Source: Maniola hyperantus
Lineage: Eukaryota > Arthropoda > Insecta > Lepidoptera > Nymphalidae
NCBI RefSeq assembly: GCF_902806685.2
Contig: NC_048546.1
Span: forward strand, 1,984,001-2,048,000
DNA length: 64,000 bases
Direction of reading: 5' to 3'
The notes under the pieces are model-generated. The model saw only the letters and a list, made by a program, of their open reading frames with translations. It was not told the origin of the DNA and did no database searches. Shown here one piece after another: positions 1-9,699 of this stretch. Within the stretch, counting starts at the first letter, position 1; each line of letters begins with the position of its first letter. Position numbers and translations under genes: made by a program.

Positions 1-302
1 CACTAAATCCGTCCAGTCACGCAGCACAGATGTTATTGACCCACTCTAAGATGAAACCTTCGTATTTTGGTGAGGCTGTATTGCAACATCGCGGCCCATT
101 GTATATTACCTTTACAAAAATATACTGTATTATACATTATGTGAGTATGATTTCGTTTAACTACTAGCGACCAGCGCGTGATTTTAATATAGGAGGTTAA
201 GTGATTGCAGTGTTACGACATCTTGCCTTTTCATATAAATTGATAAATAAGTTAATTTTGATAAAGTTGATAAATTTGGAATCCACGGACTCTCTTGCCA
301 AA
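1..302. other. AT-rich sequence, nothing recognised
   Basis: No repeat family of this window, no convincing coding frame and no RNA gene was recognised here. The base composition matches the AT-rich background. Confidence 0.4.
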
Positions 303-661
303 GGAGCTCTGGTAGGCTATTTATTTTATTTATTAGGAACACACACAATACATTAATTTAACACAAACTTATATACAAACACAGGCTGATAAATGTATCT
401 ATAAAATGTGTACACAGCATTTGCAAAATATCTAGACAAATAAAAAGAACTTAACTAACTACTTAACCAAACAAATAACTAAGTTACTTTGGAGATGAAC
501 CCACCGTAAAATGATAAGAGCTTTTTTTTGAATGCAGTAGCTGAGTCATGAAATATGTCGATACCAGGTATCTTTTTTGATATTTCGTTAAATTTTGCAC
601 ATATACGCATAATTGGGGCTTGATTTCCTAGATGAGATTTGGTGAAAGGTATATTCGGCAT
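303..661 (-). mobile_element. 3' end of a non-LTR retrotransposon (C-terminal ORF fragment plus 3' UTR)
   Basis: The minus-strand frame 661-479 encodes 60 residues. Motifs such as TKSHLGNQAPIMRI and DIFHDSATAFKKKL resemble the extreme C-terminus of LINE reverse-transcriptase proteins, where a short Gly-x-x-Ser/Ala-Pro turn precedes a hydrophobic, Lys-rich tail. Downstream on the same strand is an AT-rich trailer ending near 303 in AATAAA-type repeats, as expected for a LINE 3' end. The catalytic reverse-transcriptase core is absent, so this is a 5'-truncated dead copy. The clade cannot be assigned from so short a piece. A chance frame is possible, but the trailer structure argues against it. 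Confidence 0.4.
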
Positions 662-664
662 TAT

Positions 665-820
665 AGATCAAAAGGGCTGCCTTTCCATCCTTTGCGCTAA
701 AAATGAGCCGGCCCTTCTGTCACCAGATGAGCGCGCGAATGAAACGCGCTGAAATGTCTCGTAAATATTTTTTTGCACTAAGACTCCATGGCCCCAGGGT
801 CTTCACGACAAACGAAACAA
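665..820 (-). mobile_element. LINE 3'-end fragment, copy 1 of 3 (LINE-F)
   Basis: This stretch is homologous to the minus-strand C-terminal coding region at 38960-39154 and, inverted, to 51655-51900. Shared blocks correspond to the residues TLGPWS, STGDRRAGSFF and ILRDIS. This copy is frameshifted by small insertions around 730-745. It lies beside the LINE piece at 303-661 in the same orientation. Confidence 0.5.
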
Positions 821-1305
821 AAATGTAACTCTCAATAAGAGAACTTACCTAAATTTCTAAGTTCTCGCACAAAACCATAATTACTATTTATCTAGTGCCC
901 CTTCTAATTGGCGATTTGTATATTAGCGTATTCGACTCAAGTTAACTCTCATTTCACTTTCAAACAAATGGTCGGTTTTTGCTAGTCACGCCACTAAAAT
1001 AATCCACTATAGGGTTGGCCCCCGATCATATCGCCGCGAAATAGAAACTGTGACGTATCCAAGATGCTTTCGGGTTATTAATGATGTAAGGATGACGTCA
1101 TTTTTACGTAAATATTACGTGTATTTCGTCCACGTCACACTTCAGGATATTATGGGGGGATGTTATGATTAATTTGAGGCGATATGTGTGAGAAATGTTT
1201 TTATTTCACGCATCAGTCGCTGAGAACAAATAAGGTTTATATACTTAAAGCACAATACTATACTACAATACTACACCATGACGTAAAAAATTACGTTTTC
1301 GATGT
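821..1305. other. No recognised feature
   Basis: No member of the repeat families seen elsewhere was found. Two TGACGT-type motifs lie near 1052 and 1092 in a short GC-richer patch, but nothing supports a regulatory role. Confidence 0.3.
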
Positions 1306-1643
1306 TTTTAGGGTTCCGTACCTCAAAAGGAAAAACGGAACCATAGGGTCACTCTGTTGTCTGTCTGTCTGTCTGTCAAGAAACTATAGGGTACTTCCCG
1401 TTGACCTAGAATAATGAAATTTGGCAGGAAGGTAGGTCTCATAGCAGACTTGAGGGGGAAAATCTGAAAACCGTGAATTTGTGGTTACATCACAAGAAAA
1501 AAATTAAAATGTTTTAATGCACAAATACTGCTATTTTTAACTTTCAAAGTAAGATTAACCAAATGGGGTATCATATGAAAGGGCTTTACTTGAACATTCT
1601 AAAACACGAATTTTTTATGTGATATTGTGATACTCTACAAAAC
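1306..1643 (+). mobile_element. REP-A element, 5' part, split by a SINE
   Basis: REP-A is the most frequent long repeat here. It opens with GGGTTCCGTACCTC and a complementary ACGGAACC, so the first 40 bases can fold. A (GTCT)n microsatellite follows, then TAGGGTACTTCCCGTTGACC and GAAATTTGGCAGG, a central AT-rich part, and GGTATCATATGAAAGGGCTT. This copy is intact to about 1643, where a SINE interrupts it. It encodes nothing. Elements of this kind are known in Lepidoptera as microsatellite-associated interspersed repeats; the class is unresolved. Confidence 0.75.
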
Positions 1644-1985
1644 CTGCAAAGAAGCTGTGGTTGCCTAGTGGTTAGGACATCCGCCTTCCAATCGGAGGTC
1701 GGGGGTTCGATCCCGGACACGCACCGCTAACTTTTCGGAGTTATGTGCGTTTTTAAGAAATTAAAATATCACTTGCTTTAACGGTGAAGGAAAACATCGT
1801 GAGGAAACTTGCATGCCTGAGAGTTCTCCATAATTTTCTCAAAGGTGTGCGAAGTCTGCCAATCCGCACTTGGCCAGCGTGGTAGACTATGGCCAAAACC
1901 CTTCTCACTCTGAGAGGAGACCCGTGCTCTGTAGTGAGCCGGCGATGGGTTGATGGCGATCATGATGATGATGACTCTACAAAAC
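1632..1985 (+). mobile_element. Full-length tRNA-derived SINE (Metulj-like, SINE-M) with target duplication
   Basis: The 5' part is tRNA-like: box A in TGGTTGCCTAGTGGTTAGG and box B GGTTCGATCCC near 1706. The anticodon-loop position reads TTCCAAT here and TTCTAAT in sister copies. The body carries CTTTAACGGTGAAGGAAAAC and GGCCAGCGTGGTAGACTATG and ends in GGGTTGAT plus (ATG)n. The 12-base sequence actctacaaaac flanks it at 1632-1643 and 1974-1985, a clear target-site duplication. Insertion was into a REP-A copy. Pol III transcription and LINE-driven mobilisation are known for this class; this copy's present activity is unknown. Confidence 0.9.
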
Positions 1986-2390
1986 TCTACTTTGTAAAAT
2001 AGAATACAATTATTTCGTGTCCGTAGTCAGTACTATTATATATTCTGTGCCGTAGTTCATGAAACTTGCACTTAACTGTAATAAAATTAATAGCATGTGT
2101 TAGCGTGATCTGGTTAATAATATTTTTTTTTCTTTTTTACAAAAAAAAATAAAAAAAATATGTATATTTTTTTGCAATTAATGACATTTAAATTCCTATC
2201 CATCAAAGCGTCCGTGAAGCTTCATTTCAAAATTCTGAGTTTTAATTTAGTCGCCAACCCTGCCACCGTCTGTCAACTTCGGAGTGACTTTCAAAAAGCG
2301 GCCATAAAAACATAATAGGAAAGCCTTTCCCGCGTTTTTATAGTCATCGTTCCCACGATCAGTCAAATTATAGGCACGGTAAGCCACAGG
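1986..2390. other. AT-rich sequence with A/T runs
   Basis: Poly(T)/poly(A) runs lie at about 2125-2175. No gene or repeat of the catalogued families was recognised. Confidence 0.3.
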
Positions 2391-2782
2391 TAAGAGCCCT
2401 CGCCCACGGCGACTTTTTGTAGCGATACAGTAGCGATGCTGTCGCGCGTCCGCATCGATACAGTCGCGAAGCGGTCGCTAGCTGTGTGCCCTCGCCCACG
2501 GTCTCAGATTCAGTCGCGATGCAAATGCGATATTGTCGCGCTTCTGTGTCGATGCAAACGAGAAAAAATGTTGCACTGATGCTCGGTTCTCTATTCACGC
2601 GCCACCCTCCCTCCGTACTTCCCCCGATGTCATGCGACAAAGTCGCGCGTTTGCATTGATACAGTCGTGATGCAGTAGCGCGTTGCAAATGCGACTAACA
2701 CGCGTTAGTAGTGATGCTGGCGTGCGTTTAGTAAACGCGCGACAGCATCGCTACAAAAAGTCGCCGTGGGCGAGGGCTCTAA
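2391..2782. mobile_element. GC-rich TIR element with TAA target duplications (PIF/Harbinger-like MITE)
   Basis: The element spans 2394-2779 and is flanked by TAA at 2391-2393 and 2780-2782. Its ends are near-perfect inverted repeats beginning GAGCCCTCGCCCACGGCGAC and continuing through CTTTTTGTAGCGAT. The interior is GC-rich with many GTCGCG and GATGC words and has no transposase motif. A second partial terminus, GCCCTCGCCCACGG, lies inside near 2490, suggesting nested or rearranged copies. A 3-bp TAA/TTA duplication is the hallmark of the PIF/Harbinger superfamily, so the superfamily call is an inference from duplication and TIR. Confidence 0.8.
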
Positions 2783-2942
2783 GAATAAAAGAAATAATAG
2801 GGTTGTGCCATTAAAATGATGGTACGAGTCAAAGAAGTCATTATGGAGTGGTTTCTAAGCCATTTTGTGTATAGGGTGAGGTTTTGGGTGCGGTCAGTGA
2901 CTAGGTGGTGACTATAGTGATGCGAAAAGAAAACATATTATA

Positions 2943-3155
2943 CTAGCTTATGCTCGCGACTTCGTCCGCGTGGACTACACAAAATTCAAACCTCTATTTT
3001 ACCCCCTTAGGGGTGGAATTTTCAAAAATCCTTTCTTAGCGGATGCCTACATCATAATAGCTCTATCTGCATGCCAAATTTCAGCCCGATCCGTCCAGTT
3101 GTTGATAGATCAGTCAGTCAGTCAGTCAGTCACCTTTTCCTTTTAAATATTTAGA
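2943..3155 (-). mobile_element. HEL-B, Helitron-like non-autonomous element
   Basis: Read on the minus strand, the element starts with TC after A (tctaaatatttaaaagg), then carries (GACT)n, CAACAACTGGACGGATCGGG, GGCATGCAGATAG and TGTAGGCATCCGCTAAG. It ends in a short hairpin built on CGCGGACGAAGTCGCG, followed nine bases later by CTAG next to T. The 5' TC, 3' hairpin, CTRR end and insertion between A and T are the known Helitron signature. The copy is about 210 bp and encodes no Rep/helicase. Twenty or so relatives lie in this window. Confidence 0.75.
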
Positions 3156-3248
3156 TTAATTTATTATTTGAAGTTTGAACACCTATATATGAAAGAAAAC
3201 ACTGACTAACTAACATATCAACGTACAGCACAGTATACCTACATACAA

Positions 3249-3580
3249 GGTGTAAACTGTAAACAGAACGCTAGCAAAAACTTAGCGTTATTGTTATACT
3301 ACCTATAAACACAATCCAATACCAACAACCATTCGCAATTCAAACCCGCAGTGTATAGCGTGCAAAACTCAGGTCAATGCCCCGCCTACGATGCGGCATT
3401 GACTCCGAGTGGCCTATTTCCAGAACGTTCGTTGACCTCTAGCGTCAGCCAGATGTTTTATATCGTAAAATTTTACAAAATATGGGATTTTTTAAATTTT
3501 TTCGCGTTTTTGTGGTATCATATCACTGATTATCAGTATAAATCACCTATATTCGTTTTTGCCAGCGTTTTGGTTACACC
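3249..3580. mobile_element. MITE-N, TIR element
   Basis: Both ends carry the same terminus in opposite orientation: GGTGTAA...AGAACGCTAGCAAAAAC on the left and GTTTTTGCCAGCGTTTTGG then TTACACC on the right. The interior includes the hallmark CAATGCCCCGCCTACGATGC. Related copies are at 38538 and 50940-51146, with an end fragment at 10518. There is no coding capacity; the open frame through it is accidental. The target duplication is unclear. Confidence 0.65.
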
Positions 3581-3635
3581 TGTATTGTATATAGTTCATA
3601 TTAATATTATAAATGTGTGTGTGCGAATGTGTGTC

Positions 3636-3798
3636 TGTATGCCTGAGAGTTTTCCAAATAGTTCTCAAAGGTGTGTGAATTGTGCTGATCCGCACTTGGC
3701 CAGCGTGGTAGACTTTGGCCAAAACCCTCCCCATTTGAGAGGATACCCGTGCTCTGTAGGCAGCCGATCAAGGGTTGATCATGATGATGATGATAATT
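3636..3798 (+). mobile_element. SINE-M, 3' half
   Basis: It is homologous to the 3' half of the SINE at 1644-1973 (TGCCTGAGAG, GGCCAGCGTGGTAGACT, ACCCGTGCTCTGTAG) and ends in GGGTTGATC plus (ATG)n. The tRNA-like head is missing, as in 5'-truncated retrotransposition. It directly follows MITE-N and a short GT-rich stretch. Confidence 0.8.
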
Positions 3799-4183
3799 GA
3801 TAATAGTTAAATGCGAAAGTCCAAGAAACCATTTCAAGCGGCATTGTACTAGTATAATAATAGCGCCACCGTTTGAGCAAATAACCCCTACCCCTAAAGT
3901 TTCCTCCCCTCTATAATTATACTACATCTCAAGCAATTACATCTTGATAATAAGAGGCCTGCTGTGGGGGTGGTTTGACTTAGTTTTAAACTGTTATGTA
4001 GAAATTATCATGTTGACTTGAATGGCTCAGAAACGCTGCCATCCTTTCGCTAAAAAGCGGCTAACCCTAAAAATTTAAGTCAAAGTCAAAATCCCCCCAC
4101 GGATTTCCAAGGCTGCGCTTTCCGAGGTCGCCATTCCAGCACCTTGGGACTTAGGCAATCGGTCCGTCTAAAAAATTTTTTAC
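3799..4183. other. No recognised feature
   Basis: A short AAGTCAAAGTCAAAATC string near 4077 resembles the start of the LINE tail at 16585, but the match is too short to call. Confidence 0.3.
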
Positions 4184-4658
4184 AAAAAAAATAAAAACCG
4201 ACTTCGGCACCAAAAAGTATTATTATGGAACTATATTAACTCTTGTATACATAATATATTCGGTAATAAATTAAATTATTTTTCAATTTTTAGTGTTTGT
4301 GTATCGAAGTCGGTTTTTATTTTTTTGTAAAAAAAATTTATTTCACAATTTTTAGTGGTCCCATGGAATTATGCTATGACTGGTTAAAAATCTACTGTTT
4401 ACTAAGCTATTACACTGATCGCGAGCAATTTACTCTTATCCGTTGAGGAGTTCCAGTATCTATCTTCGAAGATGTTCATCAGATCTTCACCAATTTTAAA
4501 TGGGACCAACTTTGAAGTATACCCTTTCAAACAAAAAAAGAATTTTCAAAATCGGTCCAGGCGTCTTCGAGTAATCGGGGAACATACATAAAAAAAAAAA
4601 AAGATTCCGACGAATTGAGAACCTCCTCCTTTTTTTGAAGTCGGTTAAAAAAACGTCT
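4184..4658. mobile_element. REP-I, repeat built on CCGACTTCGG / AAGTCGGTTTTT ends
   Basis: The termini are related: AAAAACCGACTTCGGCACC at 4194, GAAGTCGGTTTTTA inverted at 4308, and TTGAAGTCGGTTAAAA at 4636. The middle contains GAGGAGTTCCAGTATC and TCAAAATCGGTCCAGGCGTC, phrases typical of a dispersed lepidopteran repeat. Part of it recurs, diverged, at 43955-44455. It is non-coding. The outer 4194-4325 portion forms a large foldback. Confidence 0.6.
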
Positions 4659-5023
4659 ACTATACGTTTTTCGAACTATATGCCCTACCTATTGCCACCT
4701 GCTGAGCTATATAAGAAGCTAGAGTTAGATCTCCAGGGCCTAGGTCTAAGAAGAACCCAAATTAATATTAAAGATGAGAATTTAGAAAAACTGATGTTTC
4801 TAAAAAAAGTATGCTACATAAAACCACCTGTTTTCTGGCGGTGTAACTTTGAAAGTAGGTACACAGTTTTATGAAAATCCATAGAAATAGGAAGTAATAA
4901 TTCTTCGGAAATCTCATAAATCACAGACACAGACTGATATTAATTGTTCTTAGAACGTGTCTACAAAATTTCATTGAGTTAGTATCAAACTGCGTTGTAT
5001 GGAATTCGCTGGGGAGCATGGTA
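4659..5023. other. No recognised feature
   Basis: A 79-codon frame (4635-4874) begins inside the REP-I end and continues here. Its residues show no family signature, so it is treated as spurious. Confidence 0.35.
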
Positions 5024-5247
5024 TCTAAATGTATGAAAGGAAAAGGTGACTGACTGACTGACTGACTGATCTATCAACGCACAGCTCAAACTACTGGACG
5101 GATCGGGCTGAAATTTGGCGTGCAGAGTACTATTATGACGTAGGCATCCGCTAAGAAAGGATTTTTGAAAATGAAATTCCTAGGAGGGTAAAATAGGGGT
5201 TTGAAATTTGTGTAGACCACGCGGATGAAGTCGCGAGCATAAGCTAG
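5024..5247 (+). mobile_element. HEL-B copy, 5' TC to 3' CTAG
   Basis: It starts A|TCTAAATG, with (GACT)5, CAACGCACAGCTCAAACTAC, GGTAAAATAGGGGTTTG and the terminal hairpin region GCGGATGAAGTCGCGAGC, and ends CTAG|T. It is a complete copy with both Helitron-like ends. Confidence 0.75.
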
Positions 5248-5586
5248 TTCTTACATAAAATTGCCAAGTAGTAGTTTTTCAAGAAGTGTATCAGCTTCTC
5301 CAACTCAACATTTTCGAAATTCCAACAAAATGAATGATTATTATCGTCCCCCTTTACAACTTGTTTATCGGAGTGGATATTTAAAATTACTATTGAGAAC
5401 CTTTTTTGTAACGAAACCGTTTCTCGTCACTTTATTTGCCTCTGCCTCTGCCTTTGATGTAAAATTTTGTCCAATTATTATTTTCGGCACCTTCGAAAAA
5501 TTCTTTGGATATTAAAAAATATCTTCTATACTCCTATAAAAATGTTTGCAAACCGGCTTTATAAATTGCACATTGCTATATATTGC
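5248..5586. other. No recognised feature
   Basis: An 84-codon frame lies at 5261-5515. It is low-complexity, Ser/Phe/Leu-rich and without motif, so no gene is called. Confidence 0.3.
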
Positions 5587-5937
5587 TGTGAAAGCTGTGA
5601 TAGCCTAGTGGTTAGGACGTCCGCCTTCTAATCGGAGGTCAGCGGTTCGATCTCGGGCACGCACCTCTGTTATAACTTTTCGGAGCTATGTGCATTTTAA
5701 GTAATTACACTTGCAATTTGTAATTTAACTTGCTTTAACGGTGAAGGAAAACATCGTGAGAAAACCTGCATGCCTAAGAGTTCTCCATAATGTTCTCAAA
5801 GGTGTGTGAAGTCTACCAATCCGCACATGGCCAGCGTGATAGACTATGGCCAAAACCCCTTCTCTCTGAGAGTATATCCGTGCTCAATAATGCGCCGGTG
5901 CGCGGCATGGGTTGAGAAGATGATTCTGGTAAAGGTT
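5587..5937 (+). mobile_element. SINE-M, full-length diverged copy
   Basis: The head GCTGTGATAGCCTAGTGG has tRNA-like box A, and CGGTTCGATCTCGG is box B. The body follows the copy at 1644-1973, with a small expansion around 5665-5730. The 3' tail GGGTTGAGAAGATGAT is degenerate. Confidence 0.85.
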
Positions 5938-6384
5938 TAGAGAATTCAGTAGCTACACAATTGCACCTAGATATTGCAGAAAAACTAGCCCGTTTACTAT
6001 CCCCTTAAGAAGTTCAACTTCCCCGGGTTTACGGAGTAGCGCACAGATGTCGCCCGATTTTAATTAGCCCGTTTTATCTTCAGTATTAACTTTGTTAATT
6101 ATGATTTTGGTACCCCTCCCCCTCGTCTACTTACATTAATAAACATACTAGACACTTGTTATTAAAAAACTTTGATCAAAAGGTGGCCCCGTTGGTATTA
6201 CTAGCATACTGCAATCGCTTATGACATTAATGTTGTACGTTTTTGACGCTAAGACAAGGTATCAGTCGTGGGACAGGACACTATTGTCTACATAGAGATA
6301 AGATTGTCTATCACTACTAGTGTCATTCGAGTATACCGTATATGCCCATTGTCCTCTTCTAGTGTATATATGTCAATTTCAGTG
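5938..6384. other. Low-repeat sequence
   Basis: I see no member of the repeat families and no coding signal. It leads into the candidate exon described next through a pyrimidine/AG acceptor-like string at 6373-6384. Confidence 0.3.
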
Positions 6385-6669
6385 GCTTCGAAGTATTCGT
6401 AGTATACGTATTGAGACATTTAAAGGCGCAAATACCTCCGAATATAGATTTCCATTGGATTTCACTGGCCCACCCGGGAATTGTTCGCAGCGGATGTGGA
6501 AATTCCGCAAATTGTGTGTAGAAGAAACGTATCGCCTGAGCCGTAGGGCTGTCGACACTCGATTCGTGTATGCCTTAGAACAATTAGGGCAAATAATTAG
6601 CCTCCTAATCTTATTTATTTACGTCCAAAGTTGTCCTAAATTAGGTGTTAAAATAGGAATATTTCAATA
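6385..6669 (+). other. Weak candidate exon in low-repeat DNA
   Basis: An open frame continues for 95 codons after a splice-acceptor-like GTCAATTTCAG ending at 6384. Residues such as PLDFTGPPGNCSQRMW and RLSRRAVDTRFVYALEQL look less biased than repeat-derived frames, and the C-terminal part is hydrophobic (LGQIISLLILFIYVQ), possibly one membrane segment. No family is recognised. A chance frame is at least as likely. Confidence 0.2.
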
Positions 6670-7539
6670 AATCTAGATAATGGCAAGACAAATCTATATA
6701 ACACTTAGTTATGAGGGTACTGTACGCGCCAAACCAACACCTACTACCTTCTCCCTCACGCTCCTTATAAATCCACATTTTCTATCGCATTACATTCCTA
6801 ATTACTTCCTTTCACTTCGCATCTACAAGCAAAAGAATCGCACACGCAATTAGTTGCAATCTGAACTCATACGCGCCGGGCATTTACTGACCCATCCCGA
6901 AACAAATGGCATGCATGCCCGCGACTAAACCTACACCACGCAAGCTGTTAAGAAAATCTGTGTGCTACGCAAATAAAGTGGAAGGTGACGTGCAGTGATC
7001 ACTCCAGTGTTGTGGACTCGAAACCTTACATCGTGTGAGTACCTATGCATAAGCCTTTACCCAGTTTCCCACGCATTATTAACGCATCGCATGGCACTCC
7101 GCTCGCCCGGCCTCTCCGCCATATTTGTAACTCGCAAACACTCGGAACATCGCAATATAATATCGCCTTAGTTATCGCATTTCGCAAACAGGTACAATAT
7201 CAAAAAATATAGTAATCAACCTCCTATGTTTGTATGAAGAAAGCACCGAACTGCGCCCTCCTAAGGTATTGTATTGTGTGGCAGAGTAAAGATAATAATT
7301 TTATTTCTTTCTTTCAACCTTTGAAATATGAAAGTCCTAAAACAGTAATAGGTATACGTACCTCCTAAGACAAATAACCACATAATCCTTTGTTAAATCT
7401 CGGAAAACAACTTATTTGATACAAGTTAACCGGCGTGCGGCCAAGTCCCGGTGGGAGAAATAAATTGTACACACTCGGTCAGCGGAATCACGCAGTCTTG
7501 TGCCAAAATTCGCGACAGCTGAGAGAACGGCGCCGATAC
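6670..7539. other. Relatively GC-rich low-repeat DNA
   Basis: It contains no recognised transposon. A donor-like CGT|GTGAGT lies at 7034, about 40 bases after CAGTGATC, which resembles an arthropod initiator, so a non-coding first exon around 6980-7034 can be imagined but not shown. Confidence 0.2.
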
Positions 7540-7998
7540 TTCAGCGACTGAACACACGACACACTAAACGCGCCGAACAGTCGGACGGGGCGGTGCCGGG
7601 CGTTTAGTTCAGCGCTTTACGCGACGAAAAATTACGTATGGTGGTACGTGGCATCGTCACTTTGGTGTGCGGTTGCGACGTGTTGAATTGCCCAGAAAAA
7701 AGGATTTTATTACAATATTGACTATTATAGAGGGCTTCGAAGGAGAAGTACACGCGCCGAACTTTCGGTCGCGTAACGCGTCGTATAATGTGTGCTATGC
7801 AAAATACATTGAATGCGTTCTAGCCGAAGTAATCGCCCAACGGAAGGTACGGCGCTAGGCCGAACGTATCCGAAAATCAGTAGATGTGTCATAGACTTAA
7901 AAAATATTGCGAGCGTATTGAACCGAACTTTCGGCGCCGTACTTTCGGCAAGTGTGTCGCTACACTTAGAGCTTCGTCATACAAAGTGTTTAGTAGTT
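7540..7998. repeat. CCGAAC/TTTCGG-rich block
   Basis: Short words recur: CGCCGAACAGTCGG (7570), GCGCCGAACTTTCGG (7756), CCGAACTTTCGGCGCC (7923) and GTACTTTCGGC (7938). Several are self-complementary. CGACACAC-type words lie near both limits (7554 and 7950), so it could be a decayed TIR element. Two short open frames cross it, but neither shows a known domain. Confidence 0.35.
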
Positions 7999-8037
7999 TA
8001 ACATTATAACTAAACTTTTGGTATGTAATCTGTTTAT

Positions 8038-8455
8038 TAGGGTTCCGTACTTCAAAATCAAAAAAAGGAACCCATATAAGATCACTTCGTTGTCTGTCTG
8101 TCTGTCCGTCTGTCCGTCGTGTCTGTCAAGAAAACCTATAGGGTACTTCCCTTTGATCCAGAATCATGTAATTTGGCAGGTAGGTCTTATAGCTCAAGTA
8201 AAGGAATAATTCGGAAAACCTTGAATTTGTGGTTATATCACCAAAAAAATGTGTTCATGAAAAAATAATTATTATTTTCAAATTTCAAAGTAAGATTATT
8301 GTATCAAGTGGGGTATCATATGAAAGGGCTTTACCTGTACTTTATTCTAAAACAGATTTTTTATTGATTTTTATGCATAATAGTTCTTGATTTATCGTGC
8401 AAAATGTCGAAAAAAGATGACTTTATTATGGAACCCTCGGTGCGACAACCCTACA
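8038..8455 (+). mobile_element. REP-A, nearly complete
   Basis: It starts at AGGGTTCCGTACTTC with (GTCT)n at 8090-8125, then the GGTACTTCCC and AAATTTGTGG/TTGTGGTTAT blocks, and ends near GGAACCCTCGGTGCG, lacking the usual final GACTCGCACTTGGCCGG. It is non-coding. Confidence 0.75.
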
Positions 8456-9000
8456 CCAAATTCCTCTTCCCTAAAATACGGTTGATCACACACGATTACA
8501 CAATATTGCAACAAACTATTATAGCACCTCACAGAATGCAATACGTACTATTTTAGCATGCACAATTTCCATTAACTTTTGTGCAAGGAACGGTATGGTT
8601 GTTCAAAAATACATAGGTAAACGTTTAAATTACTGTAAGCTATTCTAGCACTTGCAGTAAATGGAATACAGGTTAATATCCTGTGCAGTATTTCAAAGGC
8701 TAGTTTCAAGGGTGGTGGTCGTATGCGACTTTGAGATATACGGGAAGCGGTCGGGAGCTTGTTAGGATCCTTAAATGACTCATTTGTAGCAAGTGACAAA
8801 TATCTTGTGGACTTTTTTACCAGACTTTATAAAAATGCTTTCTTATTTTCTTCTTTGTTGGTGACAGATTTGCGCTTTGATGCGATCCGTACAGTAAAGT
8901 ATTAATGTTACAGTTAATTAACGGTTAGGCCCGGTACACACCAAAGTGAAAATGCAGATATGAGACCACACTAGATTAATCGATTTCAAAATGTGATTAT
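8456..9000. other. No recognised feature
   Basis: A 75-codon minus-strand frame at 8572-8799 shows no motif. No repeat was identified. Confidence 0.3.
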
Positions 9001-9086
9001 TAAAAGGGTGGTTCAACAAACCCCTGAAGGCCAGCAACGCATTGGCAGTTCTTCAGGTGCTGCAAATTTTTATGGGTGGTGGTAAC
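9001..9086. mobile_element. Short LINE-tail-like fragment
   Basis: The phrase GGCCAGCAACGCATTGGC, followed by ATGGGTGGTGGTAACCGGC, resembles a common lepidopteran retrotransposon 3' tail (GGC-GGCAACGCA ... ATGGGCGGCGGTAA). The piece is only 80 bases and family assignment is tentative. Confidence 0.35.
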
Positions 9087-9515
9087 CGGCCCAGTGCAAG
9101 TCAGGCTCGCGCAACGTGGGTTCCGTACTACAGTCGTATTTTTTCGACATTTTGCACGATAATTCAAAAACTATGATGCATAAAAATAAATAAAAATCTG
9201 TTGTAGAATGCACAGGTGAAGCCCTTACATATTATGATACTTGATGTAGTTATCTTACTTCGAAAACTGAAAATACTAATTTTTAGTTCATGACCACAAT
9301 TTTTTTGTGTGTGATGTAACCACAAATTCATGGTTTCCAGATTTTTCCCCTAATGTCTGCTATAAGACCTACCTACCTGCCAAATTTCATGATTCTAGGT
9401 CAACGGGAAGTACCCTGTAGGTTTCTTGACAGACCGACCGACCGACAGACAGACAGACAACAAAGTGATCCTATAAGGGTTCCGTTTTTCCTTTTGAGGT
9501 ACGGAACCCTAAAAA
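9087..9515 (-). mobile_element. REP-A, full-length
   Basis: Read on the minus strand it runs from AGGGTTCCGTACCTCAAAAG, through (GTCG/GTCT)n, GGTACTTCCCGTTGACC and GACTGTAGTACGGAACCC, to the terminal GAGCCTGACTTGCACTGGG. Both end hairpins are present. Confidence 0.8.
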
Positions 9516-9699
9516 TCAATCAAATCATTTCTAGATGACGTGAAAAATTTATCATCTCTCAAAAATACCGCTCGCACAAAGGAACCAGTGTGAAATACCA
9601 CACAAAGTCTTCCCCTGCCCCTTCACACGACATTTTCGGGCGCATTAGAGTGTTACCCATAAAACTTTATTTATTGCCCTTAGTATGAATGCGCGCCCT

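Noticed and set aside
1651..1725. Possible functional tRNA gene (also at 5590, 10848, 23160, 34136, 47045, 50510, 60128)
   Set aside because: A and B boxes are present, but no acceptor stem closes and each is followed by a conserved non-tRNA body, so these are SINE heads.
2368..2688. 106-codon minus-strand frame
   Set aside because: It lies almost wholly within the GC-rich TIR element; low stop density follows from GC content.
3351..3800. 149-codon open frame, the longest in the window
   Set aside because: It runs through MITE-N, a GT-rich stretch and a SINE-M tail; its peptide is composed of repeat translations.
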